Below are positions 8,391-16,823 of a stretch of 64,000 bases of DNA, one piece after another. The position numbers and the translations under genes are program-made. The DNA is taken from assembly GCA_017516745.1 (NCBI GenBank), contig JAFXBF010000009.1, forward strand, positions 1-64,000. Direction: 5' to 3'. The notes below the pieces were generated by a model, which worked only from the letters and a program-made list of their open reading frames with translations, was not told the DNA's origin and searched no databases. Positions within the stretch are counted from its first letter, which is position 1; every line of letters starts with the position of its first letter. The DNA comes from Clostridia bacterium. GTDB lineage: Bacteria; Bacillota; Clostridia; Oscillospirales; Acutalibacteraceae.

Positions 8391-8621
8391 ATGAAAAAAT
8401 TATATAGAAGCGAAACGGACAAAAAGCTTTGCGGTGTTCTCGGCGGACTTGCCAAATACCTTGAAATTGATGCGACAGTTTTGCGTATTGTATACGTCCT
8501 TCTGTCGTTGTTCGTGCTCGGCTGCCCCGTGATTATCTACCTTATTGCGGTGCTGATTATCCCGAAAGAGCCGCAGATACCGCAGGAACAGCAGAACAAT
8601 AATTATTACACTGCAGAATAA
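8391..8621 (+). CDS. PspC-domain small membrane protein
   Basis: A 76-residue protein. KKLYRSETDKKLCGVLGGLAKYLEIDATVLRI is the PspC signature, cited here only in part, and is followed by one hydrophobic helix (about 33-60) and a polar QEQQNNN tail. The family is linked to envelope-stress sensing, but single-domain versions are common and uncharacterised in Firmicutes. GAAAGGTGG precedes the ATG and a terminator follows. Confidence 0.9.
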   Translation: MKKLYRSETDKKLCGVLGGLAKYLEIDATVLRIVYVLLSLFVLGCPVIIYLIAVLIIPKEPQIPQEQQNNNYYTAE

Positions 8622-8631
8622 AACGAATTCA

Positions 8632-8672
8632 AAAAGCACTCGGTAATTTTCACTTGCCGGGTGCTTTGTTAA
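8632..8672 (+). terminator. terminator after pspC-like gene
   Basis: AAAAGCACTCGG pairs imperfectly with CCGGGTGCTTT around a TAATTTTCACTTG loop. Confidence 0.75.
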
Positions 8673-8712
8673 TGGTGTATCATTTTTCTCAGCAATAAAT
8701 TTTTCTTTGCTC

Positions 8713-8741
8713 TTGATTTTTTTGTTGTTTTGTTATACAAT
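8713..8741 (+). promoter_or_regulatory. promoter of tRNA-Leu(CAA)
   Basis: TTGATT (8713-8718) and TACAAT (8736-8741) are 17 bp apart, ending 16 bp before the tRNA. Confidence 0.6.
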
Positions 8742-8757
8742 AAATAACACTTGATTT

Positions 8758-8844
8758 GCCGGTATGATGGAATTGGCAGACGTGACGGACTCAAAATCCG
8801 TTGATGGCGACATCGTGTGGGTTCGAGTCCCACTACCGGCACCA
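8758..8844 (+). tRNA. tRNA-Leu, anticodon CAA
   Basis: The acceptor stem GCCGGTA pairs with TACCGGC, and the discriminator A plus encoded CCA end at 8844. The anticodon arm GGA-CTCAAAA-TCC gives CAA. A long variable arm and GGTTCGAGTCC T-loop fit a class II leucine tRNA. Confidence 0.97.
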
Positions 8845-8881
8845 AAAAATCCCGTTTACATTTTTGTAAACGGGATTTTTT
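8845..8881 (+). terminator. terminator of tRNA-Leu(CAA), bidirectional
   Basis: AAAAATCCCGTTTACA pairs with TGTAAACGGGATTTTTT. It can also end the minus-strand transcript arriving from 8,896. Confidence 0.92.
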
Positions 8882-8895
8882 ATTGTTAATTTGTA

Positions 8896-11742
8896 TTATT
8901 CTTTATTTATCAACGATACGCCTGCGCCTATTGCTGTCCATACAAGCTGGCAGATGCAAATCTGCAATGCGGAAACGTTGAATGCACCGCTGAAAATCGT
9001 GATAATCGCCATAAGCAACAGTCCTGCTGCCGTGCAGAAGGTCTGCTGTGTGGTGACTATGCCTGCCGAAGCGCAAAGCGAGCTTGCCTTGCTTACGCAG
9101 TGCAGGAAGGCGGCGGCGCTTCCGTTGTGGAGGAGCTTGGCGTCCGATTTCGGGGTAACGGAGTCGGCGTAGCTCTTGAGCACCTCGCCTGCGGGTGTGC
9201 TGACAACTTTTACGGAATTTAGGGGAAGCCCGAAGGTGTTTGCCACAAATTCCTCGGTTATGTTGGAATCTGTTGTACGTATGAGAATGTTTATGCCGTT
9301 GTTTTCGATTTTTCTCAGGTGCTCGGCAATTCTCGGCTCGGAGCCGTAGCTGACAACGAAAATTGCGGCGATTTTACCTGCGTCGGCAAGATAGATTACC
9401 CTTCTGCCGTCGTGGCGGTATTTTGCCTCGTCCACACTCATCGGAATTTCGATGTTGTGGTTTTCAAGCAGCTTTCTGTTGCCGACGAAAACACGCCTGC
9501 CTCTTACCCAGCCCGAAAGACCGAGTCTGTCCTCATAAACCATTTCTTCGACGTTCATCAGCAGTTCTTTTCTGCCCATAACAACCTCGTTGAAAAGGCT
9601 GCTTATCGGACCGCCTGCATCAATCAACATTGAAGCGGCGGTAAGTATAGCATCGTCAATTCTCACGCCGTAGAATGTTTTCATACCGTGTATGTTACAG
9701 CTACTTGAGGGGAATATGTCTGCCGCATCAACTGCCACGGCGTTTGTGGATTCGTATTCAAATGCGCCTGCGTAGCCTGTTATGATACCGCCGTCCTCAC
9801 GAAGGGCTTTGTTTGCCTTTGAAAGGGGAAGGTTAGCCGCAAGCACGGCAGAGGCAGGAGCGCCCATACACATTGCGCCTGCGAAAATGCTCAGGCCGCA
9901 AAGCACGCTCTTTGAAGCTATACCTGCAATAAGACCGATTACTACGCTTGCCGCCGCTGCAAGAGGCACGAGCTTAACGCAAAGGTCGTCTGCCGCATCG
10001 CTTGCAAGCGAGTAGGCGAGGAAGTTCGTTGCAAATTTTGTCCTTCCGCTGTAGCGGATGTCCGCTTCGCCCATAACAACGTTTCTGCCTATGCGGTTTG
10101 CGTCGGCAATGTTGTCAATTGTGCGTACGGTGTAAAGACCGTCCTTGCTTCGGGAAGAAAGGAAAGCAAAATTCTTTTCAACCCTGCTGTATGCAAGCAG
10201 ACTGCCTGCCGCACCGATACAAAGCACAAGTGCCGCCGCAGGAGCAAAAACGGGCATTTCGCCGTGAATATCAAAAATCGCAAGCAGAAGCGACTGTATG
10301 AGTGCAACCGTTGCCGCAAGGAAAACGGGAGTGCGTGCGTTGGGCTTGCCTGAGCCGTTGAAGAAGCAGGTGATACCCATTGACCACTGGGGAAGCGTTG
10401 CAAAGAATGCGAAAGCCAGAAGTGCGAGCGAAGCAACGGCAACCGTGCTGAAGGTGGGTGAAGTCTCGTTTATTTTTTCGGAAAGACCGGGAATTGTCGT
10501 CATCACAAGCATTGTAAGTGCACACACACCGCTGATTACCGTGCCGATAAGGGCTGTGAGCTTTTTGCGTGAAATGAAACCGCTTATCTTTGCCTTGTCG
10601 GAGGGCTTGCGGTATTCGACGCCCTGTCTGTTGAGGCGTGTTCTTGTTTTAGTTGCGGAAAAGCGCTTGCGCCTTTCCTTGATTTCGCCGCCAAGCTCTT
10701 CAGCAATATCCTCGTCAATGTGGGGCTCTTCGGGCTCTATGCCCTCAAGGCGGAAGCTGTCCACCTTTTTGCTTCTGTTTCTGCGAAGCTCGTCCTCGAC
10801 AACCTCCTCGTCAACCTGTGCCACGGGCTCTTCGGGCTCACCGAAGCCGGGGAGCACCATCTGACCGTCGTCGTGGTGAACACTCTGCGGTTTCGAAGGT
10901 GCAACAATCGGAATTGCACCCGTGCGCACAAAGGTTTTTTCGTTGTCCTCCTGCTTTTCTTTAAGCATATCGTCTGCGGAAAGAATTGCAGGCACGGCAC
11001 GAAGGTCTGCCGTCTTTTCAAACATGTTCTTGCCCGTAACAATACCGGGGCGTTCAAAAATAACCGTTTTGTCGGGCAATTCGCCCACAACAACCGTCTT
11101 TTGGGTTGCTTCCTGCTCCTCCTCACGGATTTCGGGGAACATTGCACTGATATCGGACTCAATATCTATATTGCCGAAAATTTCAAATTTCTCAACGGGA
11201 TTTTCCGCCGTCTTTTCTTCTGCTTTTTCCTCTTTTTCTTCGGTGGGTACGGCAGGCTCGTAAACAACTGCTTCGGGCTGTGCTGTTTCCTCTTCATCGA
11301 TTATTTCAAGCGGAGCAGGTGGGGCAGGGGGATTGTATATTAAAGTTTCGGGCTCGAAAAGCGAGACAGTTTCCTCTGCCTGCTCTTCAATAATCTCTAT
11401 AGGCTGTTCGGAGAAATAAACGGGAGCTTCCTCAATCTCTTCTGCTGTTTCAACAGCTTCTTCAGCCTCTTCAACATCAACTGAAAGGAAGCCTTCGGGC
11501 TCGTAGGCTTCGACGGCCTGTTCTTCCTCGGGTTCTTCGGCTGTTTCAATAATTTCAGGCTCTTCGGTTATTTCGGTTTCTTCAATTATCTCAATAACCT
11601 TGGGCTCTTCAATAATTTCAACTGCCTCAACCGTTTCTTCCTTTACGGGTGCAGGCTGTTCTTGCTTTTCGGGCTCTTTATATCCGCTGTCGGCCTTGAT
11701 TTGTGCCAACAGCTCATCCAAAGTAAGGTTAGTCAAATCCAT
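8896..11742 (-). CDS. catalytically eroded P-type ATPase-like membrane protein with long acidic N-terminus
   Basis: A 948-residue protein. Residues 1-390 are acidic, rich in EE/EI/EP, with no membrane segment; 350-385 are basic. From about 391 on it follows the layout of a P1B-type ATPase: membrane helices, a helix with GAPA (628-631) where CPC/SPC sits, GGIITGYAGAFE (651-662), then VDAADIFP (671-678) where DKTGTLT should be. Next come an N-domain-like GWVRGRRVFVGN (744-755), a P-domain-like GRRVIYLADAGK (779-790) and RTTDSN (822-827) replacing TGDN; GDGxND is absent; terminal helices follow. The aspartate remains, but the K-T-G-T residues do not, so turnover is unlikely. It sits 22 bp after rlmB, probably cotranscribed. 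Confidence 0.75.
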   Translation of the reverse strand: MDLTNLTLDELLAQIKADSGYKEPEKQEQPAPVKEETVEAVEIIEEPKVIEIIEETEITEEPEIIETAEEPEEEQAVEAYEPEGFLSVDVEEAEEAVETAEEIEEAPVYFSEQPIEIIEEQAEETVSLFEPETLIYNPPAPPAPLEIIDEEETAQPEAVVYEPAVPTEEKEEKAEEKTAENPVEKFEIFGNIDIESDISAMFPEIREEEQEATQKTVVVGELPDKTVIFERPGIVTGKNMFEKTADLRAVPAILSADDMLKEKQEDNEKTFVRTGAIPIVAPSKPQSVHHDDGQMVLPGFGEPEEPVAQVDEEVVEDELRRNRSKKVDSFRLEGIEPEEPHIDEDIAEELGGEIKERRKRFSATKTRTRLNRQGVEYRKPSDKAKISGFISRKKLTALIGTVISGVCALTMLVMTTIPGLSEKINETSPTFSTVAVASLALLAFAFFATLPQWSMGITCFFNGSGKPNARTPVFLAATVALIQSLLLAIFDIHGEMPVFAPAAALVLCIGAAGSLLAYSRVEKNFAFLSSRSKDGLYTVRTIDNIADANRIGRNVVMGEADIRYSGRTKFATNFLAYSLASDAADDLCVKLVPLAAAASVVIGLIAGIASKSVLCGLSIFAGAMCMGAPASAVLAANLPLSKANKALREDGGIITGYAGAFEYESTNAVAVDAADIFPSSSCNIHGMKTFYGVRIDDAILTAASMLIDAGGPISSLFNEVVMGRKELLMNVEEMVYEDRLGLSGWVRGRRVFVGNRKLLENHNIEIPMSVDEAKYRHDGRRVIYLADAGKIAAIFVVSYGSEPRIAEHLRKIENNGINILIRTTDSNITEEFVANTFGLPLNSVKVVSTPAGEVLKSYADSVTPKSDAKLLHNGSAAAFLHCVSKASSLCASAGIVTTQQTFCTAAGLLLMAIITIFSGAFNVSALQICICQLVWTAIGAGVSLINKE

Positions 11743-11764
11743 TGCTTAAATCCTTTACAATTAC

Positions 11765-12502
11765 TTATCTTTGTCTGGAAACCTCAAACATCAGTATTCC
11801 TGCGGCTACCGATGCGTTGAGGGAGTTTACCCTGCCCTTCATCGGAAGCGAAACAATAAAATCGCATTTTTCTTTTACAAGTCTGCCCAGGCCCTTGCCC
11901 TCCGAGCCGATAACCAGGGCAACGCCGCCCGTAAAATCGGTCTCGCACCAGCTTTGACCGTCCATATCTGCGCCGTAAATCCACACGCCTCTTTCCTTTA
12001 ACTCATCAAGCAGAGAGGGGAGGTTGGGCACTCTTGCAACGGGCACATACTCAACAGCGCCTGCCGAGGTCTTGCCCACAACATAGCTGAGTGTTGCGTT
12101 GCGGCGCTTCGGGATTATTACACCGTGTGCACCTGCGGCATCGGCACTGCGGATGATTGCGCCGAGGTTGTGTGGGTCTTCAACCTCGTCACATACAATT
12201 ATAAACGGCTTTTCGCCTTTGGCTTCGGCTGCGGCAAAAATGTCGTCAACGTCGGCATATTCGTGTGCCGCCGCATAAGCCGCAACGCCCTGGTGGCTGC
12301 TGCCGCCGCACATAAAGTCGAGCTTTTTGCGGTCAACCTCTTTTACGACTATGCCTTTTTCACGGCACTCACCGATGATTTTGCCCATACTGCCGCTTCT
12401 GTCACCCTTTGCAACAAGAAGCGTATCTATTGCACGCTCACTGCGGAGCGCTTCGGAAACGGCATTTCTGCCGATTATAAGGTCGTTTTTCTTTTCTTCC
12501 AT
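11765..12502 (-). CDS. rlmB: 23S rRNA 2'-O-ribose methyltransferase, RlmB/TrmH family
   Basis: A 245-residue SPOUT methyltransferase using SAM to methylate rRNA ribose (a specific G in 23S rRNA for RlmB). An N-terminal substrate-binding domain (IIGRNAVSEAL) precedes the knot domain, which has the three SpoU motifs: DPHNLGAIIRSADA, ALVIGSEGKGL and LPMKGRVNSLNAS. AAGAGG precedes the ATG. In many Firmicutes rlmB sits with cysS and mrnC; those neighbours are absent here. The target within the family is inferred. Confidence 0.9.
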   Translation of the reverse strand: MEEKKNDLIIGRNAVSEALRSERAIDTLLVAKGDRSGSMGKIIGECREKGIVVKEVDRKKLDFMCGGSSHQGVAAYAAAHEYADVDDIFAAAEAKGEKPFIIVCDEVEDPHNLGAIIRSADAAGAHGVIIPKRRNATLSYVVGKTSAGAVEYVPVARVPNLPSLLDELKERGVWIYGADMDGQSWCETDFTGGVALVIGSEGKGLGRLVKEKCDFIVSLPMKGRVNSLNASVAAGILMFEVSRQR

Positions 12503-12660
12503 AACGAAAAACCTCTTGAAGTAATTAATATCGATTCATTATACCATATATATTGTAAAAAACCAACGGTTTTTCAAAAAAAGACACAAGATAATGACAT
12601 TTTTTTCTTTCGCTCGCTTGTAATATTGATTTTGTATAAAAAAGCGAAAGGACAAGCCCT

Positions 12661-14712
12661 ATGAACAAGCGACTCAGGCTGAAATCCGCCCTTGTGCCTG
12701 CGGATATACATACTTTTTTAAAGCAGACCTCTGCTTTGGCGGCAGGTCTTACTCTTTCGGCGGCACGGCTTTTCGGCGGTGCTTCACCCTTTGCCGCTGC
12801 CCTTGCCGCCGCCTGTCCGACAAGTGTCGGCTTCACCGTGCTTGCAGGCTGTATTTCGGGCTATCTTTTACAGTACGACGGTGCGTGGACGGCAAGAATG
12901 TTAGCTGCCGTAATCGGCACGGGAACAATAAATTTAATCACACGAAAAAACAGATTCATCAAACACAGCGCTTATGTTGCCCCGATAAATGCGGCGGTAT
13001 GTATGCTCCTGACAGGGCTTACCGTAATGCTTGCACAGGGTTTTGACATAAACGGGCTGATGCTCTACGTCTGCGAAAGCGTTATTGCCGCAGGTGCTGC
13101 CGCAACGCTTGAAACGGCATTCACCGCAGTGCCGCTTTTCAGCCGTAAAGAGCCCTTGCCGCAAAAGCAGCTGGTCTGTGTTACGGTTTCGCTTTGTATT
13201 ATTTTGATGTCGCTTGAAAAATTACAGCTTGAGGGCATATCCCTTGCCCGTGCGGTTGCGGTTTTCGCTGTGCTTTGCGCTTCAAAGTGGCTGGGCACAA
13301 CGGGTGGCTGTGTGTGCGGCGGTGCAATGGGCTTTGCAATGAGTATCGGAAGCAGCTTCCCGTTCCTCGGCGGTGCATACACCTTCGGCGGCCTTGTTTC
13401 GGGGCTTTTTTCGCCTGTAGGCAGGTTTGCGCAAGCATTTGCCTACGCCGTTTGCAGTGCCGTTGCCGTGCTTATGAATACGGGCACGGCAGACCTTATG
13501 CCGCCGCTTTACGAAACTGCAATTGCAACGGTTGCCTTTGTGCTCATACCCGAAAAATTCTTCACGGCCGCATCGGTTTACTTTGTGGGCAGACAAACCC
13601 TGCCCGAATTTGAAACAATGAAAAAAGCAATGCTGCTGCGCCTTGAAAGCGTCAAGTCGGGGCTTGAGGAGGTGTCGGATGCACTGGAGCAGATTGCACG
13701 GAATATGATACGGCTTGATAAGAATAACGAAAGTCCGTTGAGTGAGGAGATAAAACAGCTTGTGCGTGACCAGTTTTCAACGCTTGCGTTGGCGGTGGGA
13801 GATATATCCGACCGCTTCTGCGGTGAAACACGCTTTGACACCGTAACAGCTTCAAAAATTGCCTTTGTGCTGGAAAACTACGGCATAAAGCCTGTCGAAA
13901 TCATCTGCAGCGAAACGTCGGGAATATCACGCATTGAGATAAGTGCACAAAAGCTCAAGGGTAAATTCAGCCGCAGTGCACTTATGAGCGATATGGAAAG
14001 CGCCTGCGGATATAAGCTGAGCAACCCCACGGTAAGAGAGGAGAAGGACAAAACTATGCTGACCTTTGTCAGAAAGCCGAGGATGAATATTGTTGTCGGC
14101 AAGGCACAGTTTTCCGCCGACGAAAGCGCAATGTGCGGCGACACCTGCGACTGCTTCCCCGATAAGGACGGCAATCAGATTATAGTTATCAGCGACGGTA
14201 TGGGCACAGGACCCCGTGCGGCGGTTGACGGTGCGGTTGCGGCGTGGCTGTTTGCAAAGCTGCTCGTGGCAGGGCTTAATTTTGACAGCTCACTGCGTCT
14301 TTCAAATTCTGCACTCATAGTCAAATCGCAGGAGGAAACCGTTGCAACAATTGATGCCGCAAAAATAAATCTGCACACGGGCGAGGCACAGCTTTTCAAA
14401 GCAGGGGCAGGAGTGAGCCTTGTGTGCAGGGGCAGAAAGGTTTACCAATACGGCAAGCCCTCAATGCCGCTGGGAATACTGCGTGAAATTGAATTTGACA
14501 AGGAAACCGTTTCGCTTTCAAAGGGCGACATACTGCTTATGATGAGCGATGGTGTGAGCTCTGCCTGTTATGGTTTAATAGCCGATGAATTGCGCAAATC
14601 CAACAGAAAAGACCCCTCCGCCTTAGCGGAAAGGGTCGTTGAAATTGCGAAAAATTCGGGCTCGGGCAGACACCTTGATGATATTACCGCCGTTGCCGTT
14701 ATTGTTTCGTGA
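12661..14712 (+). CDS. spoIIE: stage II sporulation protein E (PP2C phosphatase)
   Basis: A 683-residue protein, shorter than the 827 of B. subtilis. About ten hydrophobic helices fill residues 20-300, then a linker, then a PP2C-type serine phosphatase from about 470, with ISDGMGTGPRAA, LLMMSDGVSSACYG and a final HLDDITAVAV. SpoIIE dephosphorylates the anti-sigma antagonist SpoIIAA and so activates sigma-F in the forespore. GAAAGGAC lies 7 bp before the ATG. No Spo0A box could be named with confidence upstream. Confidence 0.95.
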   Translation: MNKRLRLKSALVPADIHTFLKQTSALAAGLTLSAARLFGGASPFAAALAAACPTSVGFTVLAGCISGYLLQYDGAWTARMLAAVIGTGTINLITRKNRFIKHSAYVAPINAAVCMLLTGLTVMLAQGFDINGLMLYVCESVIAAGAAATLETAFTAVPLFSRKEPLPQKQLVCVTVSLCIILMSLEKLQLEGISLARAVAVFAVLCASKWLGTTGGCVCGGAMGFAMSIGSSFPFLGGAYTFGGLVSGLFSPVGRFAQAFAYAVCSAVAVLMNTGTADLMPPLYETAIATVAFVLIPEKFFTAASVYFVGRQTLPEFETMKKAMLLRLESVKSGLEEVSDALEQIARNMIRLDKNNESPLSEEIKQLVRDQFSTLALAVGDISDRFCGETRFDTVTASKIAFVLENYGIKPVEIICSETSGISRIEISAQKLKGKFSRSALMSDMESACGYKLSNPTVREEKDKTMLTFVRKPRMNIVVGKAQFSADESAMCGDTCDCFPDKDGNQIIVISDGMGTGPRAAVDGAVAAWLFAKLLVAGLNFDSSLRLSNSALIVKSQEETVATIDAAKINLHTGEAQLFKAGAGVSLVCRGRKVYQYGKPSMPLGILREIEFDKETVSLSKGDILLMMSDGVSSACYGLIADELRKSNRKDPSALAERVVEIAKNSGSGRHLDDITAVAVIVS

Positions 14713-14862
14713 AATATTTCATTATTTTCTTTGTGAATTCATAAAAAACAAAACAGCACACATTAACCAGCTGTTGATATTTAACATTTTGTGTGGTAAT
14801 ATGATTATGGTAACAGATATGCTGATAAATAAAAAATGTCGGCAATACCCGGAGGGATTGGA

Positions 14863-15348
14863 ATGGTTTTATATCACGGCAGTACCGAGCTTGTAGATAC
14901 ACCCGAAATCCGTACAGGCAACATTTTTCTTGATTTCGGTTTTGGGTTCTATACCACAACATCATATAATCAGGCGGAAAGATGGGCAAAAATAAAAATG
15001 AGACGAAACAGTGCCGATAAAGGCTATGTTTCGGTATATGAATTTGATTTTGACAATGCGTCAAAAGAGATTGATGTTATCACATTCAAAGCAGCAGATG
15101 AAAAGTGGCTTGAATTTGTTGTTGGCAACAGAAGCGGCAGACTTTCAAACAATACAGTTGACCTGATTACGGGTCCTGTAGCGGATGACAACATTTACGA
15201 AACCATCCGCCTTTTTGAAACGGGCGCTTATGATGCTGAATATACTGTCAGAAAACTTAAAACCGAAGTTTTGCACGACCAATGGACATTTCGTACCGAC
15301 AAGGTACTTGGCTATCTGAAATTTGTTGAAGCAAAAGAGATTGTATAA
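14863..15348 (+). CDS. DUF3990 protein, probable ADP-ribosyltransferase fold
   Basis: A 161-residue protein starting MVLYHGSTELVDTPEI, with DFGFGFYTTTSYNQAERWA (24-42), DLITGPVADDNIYETI (100-115) and FRTDKVLGYLKF near the end. These match the DUF3990 pattern, which belongs to the ADP-ribosyltransferase superfamily: the H of LYHGS and the FYTT strand fit the NAD-binding core. The start at 14863 follows GGAGGG; an earlier in-frame ATG at 14836 lacks a site. It is first of three tightly spaced small genes (gaps of 10 and 11 bp). A toxin or effector role is an inference only. Confidence 0.8.
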   Translation: MVLYHGSTELVDTPEIRTGNIFLDFGFGFYTTTSYNQAERWAKIKMRRNSADKGYVSVYEFDFDNASKEIDVITFKAADEKWLEFVVGNRSGRLSNNTVDLITGPVADDNIYETIRLFETGAYDAEYTVRKLKTEVLHDQWTFRTDKVLGYLKFVEAKEIV

Positions 15349-15358
15349 GGAGGCAGCT

Positions 15359-15595
15359 ATGAGCCAAGAAAAATTTATTGCTATAATGCCGTTAATCAGT
15401 GCGGATTTGGTTGCTATGATTGCTGAAAAACAAAACATCACTCACGAAGCTGCTATAAAAGAGCTGTACTCCTCAAAGCTTTACGGTTCACTTGAAAAAG
15501 AAGAAACCAAGCTTTGGCAATACAGCACACATATGTTATATTCATTGTTTGAGCAGGAAGAAAAAAACGGTGAAATTGTATTCCCTGATGTTTAG
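15359..15595 (+). CDS. small protein of unknown function in DUF3990 cassette
   Basis: A 78-residue, probably helical protein: MSQEKFIAIMPLISADLV, an ITHEAAIKEL segment, then a C-terminal SLFEQEEKNGEIVFPDV. AAGGAGG lies 6 bp before the ATG, a strong site. I do not recognise a domain, though similar short proteins are often found beside DUF3990/DUF3791 genes. It could be the partner or antitoxin of the upstream protein. Confidence 0.75.
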   Translation: MSQEKFIAIMPLISADLVAMIAEKQNITHEAAIKELYSSKLYGSLEKEETKLWQYSTHMLYSLFEQEEKNGEIVFPDV

Positions 15596-15606
15596 GAGCT
15601 GATATT

Positions 15607-15822
15607 ATGAATAAAGAACTTAAGTTTACTGTATTCTGCATAGAAAACTACAAAAATCACTGTAATTTAAGCGGCAGTGAAGTTGTTAAAGTTTTTACCG
15701 ACTACGATGTATTCGGTTATATAAACGAATTTTTTGATGTTTTGCACTCAACCTCACACAACTATATCAACAACGATATTGACATTTATCTTAAATCCAG
15801 AGGATACGAAATTCCTGCATAA
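15607..15822 (+). CDS. DUF3791-like small protein
   Basis: A 71-residue protein. FCIENYKNHCNLSGSEVVKVF, given here in part, followed by YDVFGYINEFFDVLHSTS resembles the DUF3791 family, whose members lie next to DUF3990 genes. GGAGCTGATATT precedes the ATG. The gene ends 15 bp before the convergent end of rsmA and has no visible terminator of its own. Confidence 0.78.
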   Translation: MNKELKFTVFCIENYKNHCNLSGSEVVKVFTDYDVFGYINEFFDVLHSTSHNYINNDIDIYLKSRGYEIPA

Positions 15823-15837
15823 ACCGTATAATTTCCG

Positions 15838-16704
15838 TTATTGTTTCGTGATATCATATATTGAATTTGCAAGCGTGGCAAGTTCATCCATTGTAAAGCT
15901 TTCTGCACGGACTGTTTCGGCGTAACCTGCTTTGGCAATTGCGGCATAGACCGTGTCCTTGGGCAGGGACATACCTGCGCTGATTGAGTTTGCAGCGGTC
16001 TTTCTGCGCTGGGCAAAAACAGCCTTTACCATTCTGAAAAACAGCTTCTCGTCCTTTAACTTGATGGGGGGCTGTTTTCTTATGTCCAGCTTTATTACGC
16101 TGCTGTCTACCTTGGGTGCAGGCATAAACGAGCCTGCCGAAACGTCAAATGCCTTCTTGGCGTCCGAATAATAGTCCACCGCAACGGTGACTGCGCCGGC
16201 CTCACGGCTGCCGACGGGTGCGCAAAGGCGCTGTGCCGCTTCCTTCTGTACCATAACGGTCAGGTTTTCAATGGGCAGTCTGCTCTCAAGCAGGTGCATA
16301 ATTACGGGGGAGGTGATGTAATACGGCAGGTTTGCGCAGACTGCAACCTTCATACCGCCGAATTCTTCCTCGATTATCTTTCTTAAATCAACCTTAAGCA
16401 CGTCGGCGTTAATGATTTTTACGTTGTCAAATTCGGAAAGCGTTTCGTCAAGCACGGGCAAAAGGCGCTCGTCAAGCTCAATTGAAACAACCTTTTTCGC
16501 CTTCTTTGCAAGCTCTGCCGTAAGCACGCCGAAGCCGGGACCGACCTCAATAACGCCCGTGTTTTCGTCAGCACCGCAAACTTCTGCCATTCTCGGGCAG
16601 ACGGTGGGGTTAATCAGGAAATTCTGACCCAGTGCCTTTGAAAACCTGAAGCCGTGGCGGTTGAGTAAATCCTTTACAACCGAAGCATCGGATAAATTTT
16701 GCAT
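15838..16704 (-). CDS. rsmA: 16S rRNA dimethyladenosine methyltransferase
   Basis: A 288-residue SAM enzyme of the KsgA/RsmA family, which dimethylates the two adjacent adenosines in the 16S 3' hairpin. The AdoMet motif EVGPGFG is at 53-59, the N6-methyltransferase motif ANLPYYI at 124-130, and FMPAPKVDSSVIKLD in the C-terminal half is typical. GQNFL near the start fits the family. It is alone on its strand between two plus-strand groups. Confidence 0.97.
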   Translation of the reverse strand: MQNLSDASVVKDLLNRHGFRFSKALGQNFLINPTVCPRMAEVCGADENTGVIEVGPGFGVLTAELAKKAKKVVSIELDERLLPVLDETLSEFDNVKIINADVLKVDLRKIIEEEFGGMKVAVCANLPYYITSPVIMHLLESRLPIENLTVMVQKEAAQRLCAPVGSREAGAVTVAVDYYSDAKKAFDVSAGSFMPAPKVDSSVIKLDIRKQPPIKLKDEKLFFRMVKAVFAQRRKTAANSISAGMSLPKDTVYAAIAKAGYAETVRAESFTMDELATLANSIYDITKQ

Positions 16705-16746
16705 AATGTAACCTCAATTTTGTAGAAAATAATATTTAAAATTCTC

Positions 16747-16775
16747 TTTACTAAAATATAAATTAGTTATATAAT
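16747..16775 (+). promoter_or_regulatory. possible promoter of galE
   Basis: TATAAT at 16770-16775 has a weak -35, TTTACT, at 16747-16752, with 17 bp between. Confidence 0.45.
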
Positions 16776-16823
16776 ATAAGCTCGATAAGAATTAATTACC
16801 ATATTAAAGCGGAGGTAATATTT

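Noticed and set aside
10720-11343. 207-residue plus-strand frame opposite the pseudo-ATPase N-terminus
   Set aside because: Glu-rich coding DNA read in reverse gives a Phe/Leu-rich shadow; no promoter or ribosome site.
12503-12660. Spo0A boxes before spoIIE
   Set aside because: Only weak TTCG-containing matches; none fits TTGTCGAA well enough to report.
16000-16200. Frameshift in rsmA
   Set aside because: The frame is continuous with all motifs; overlapping plus-strand frames are shadows.
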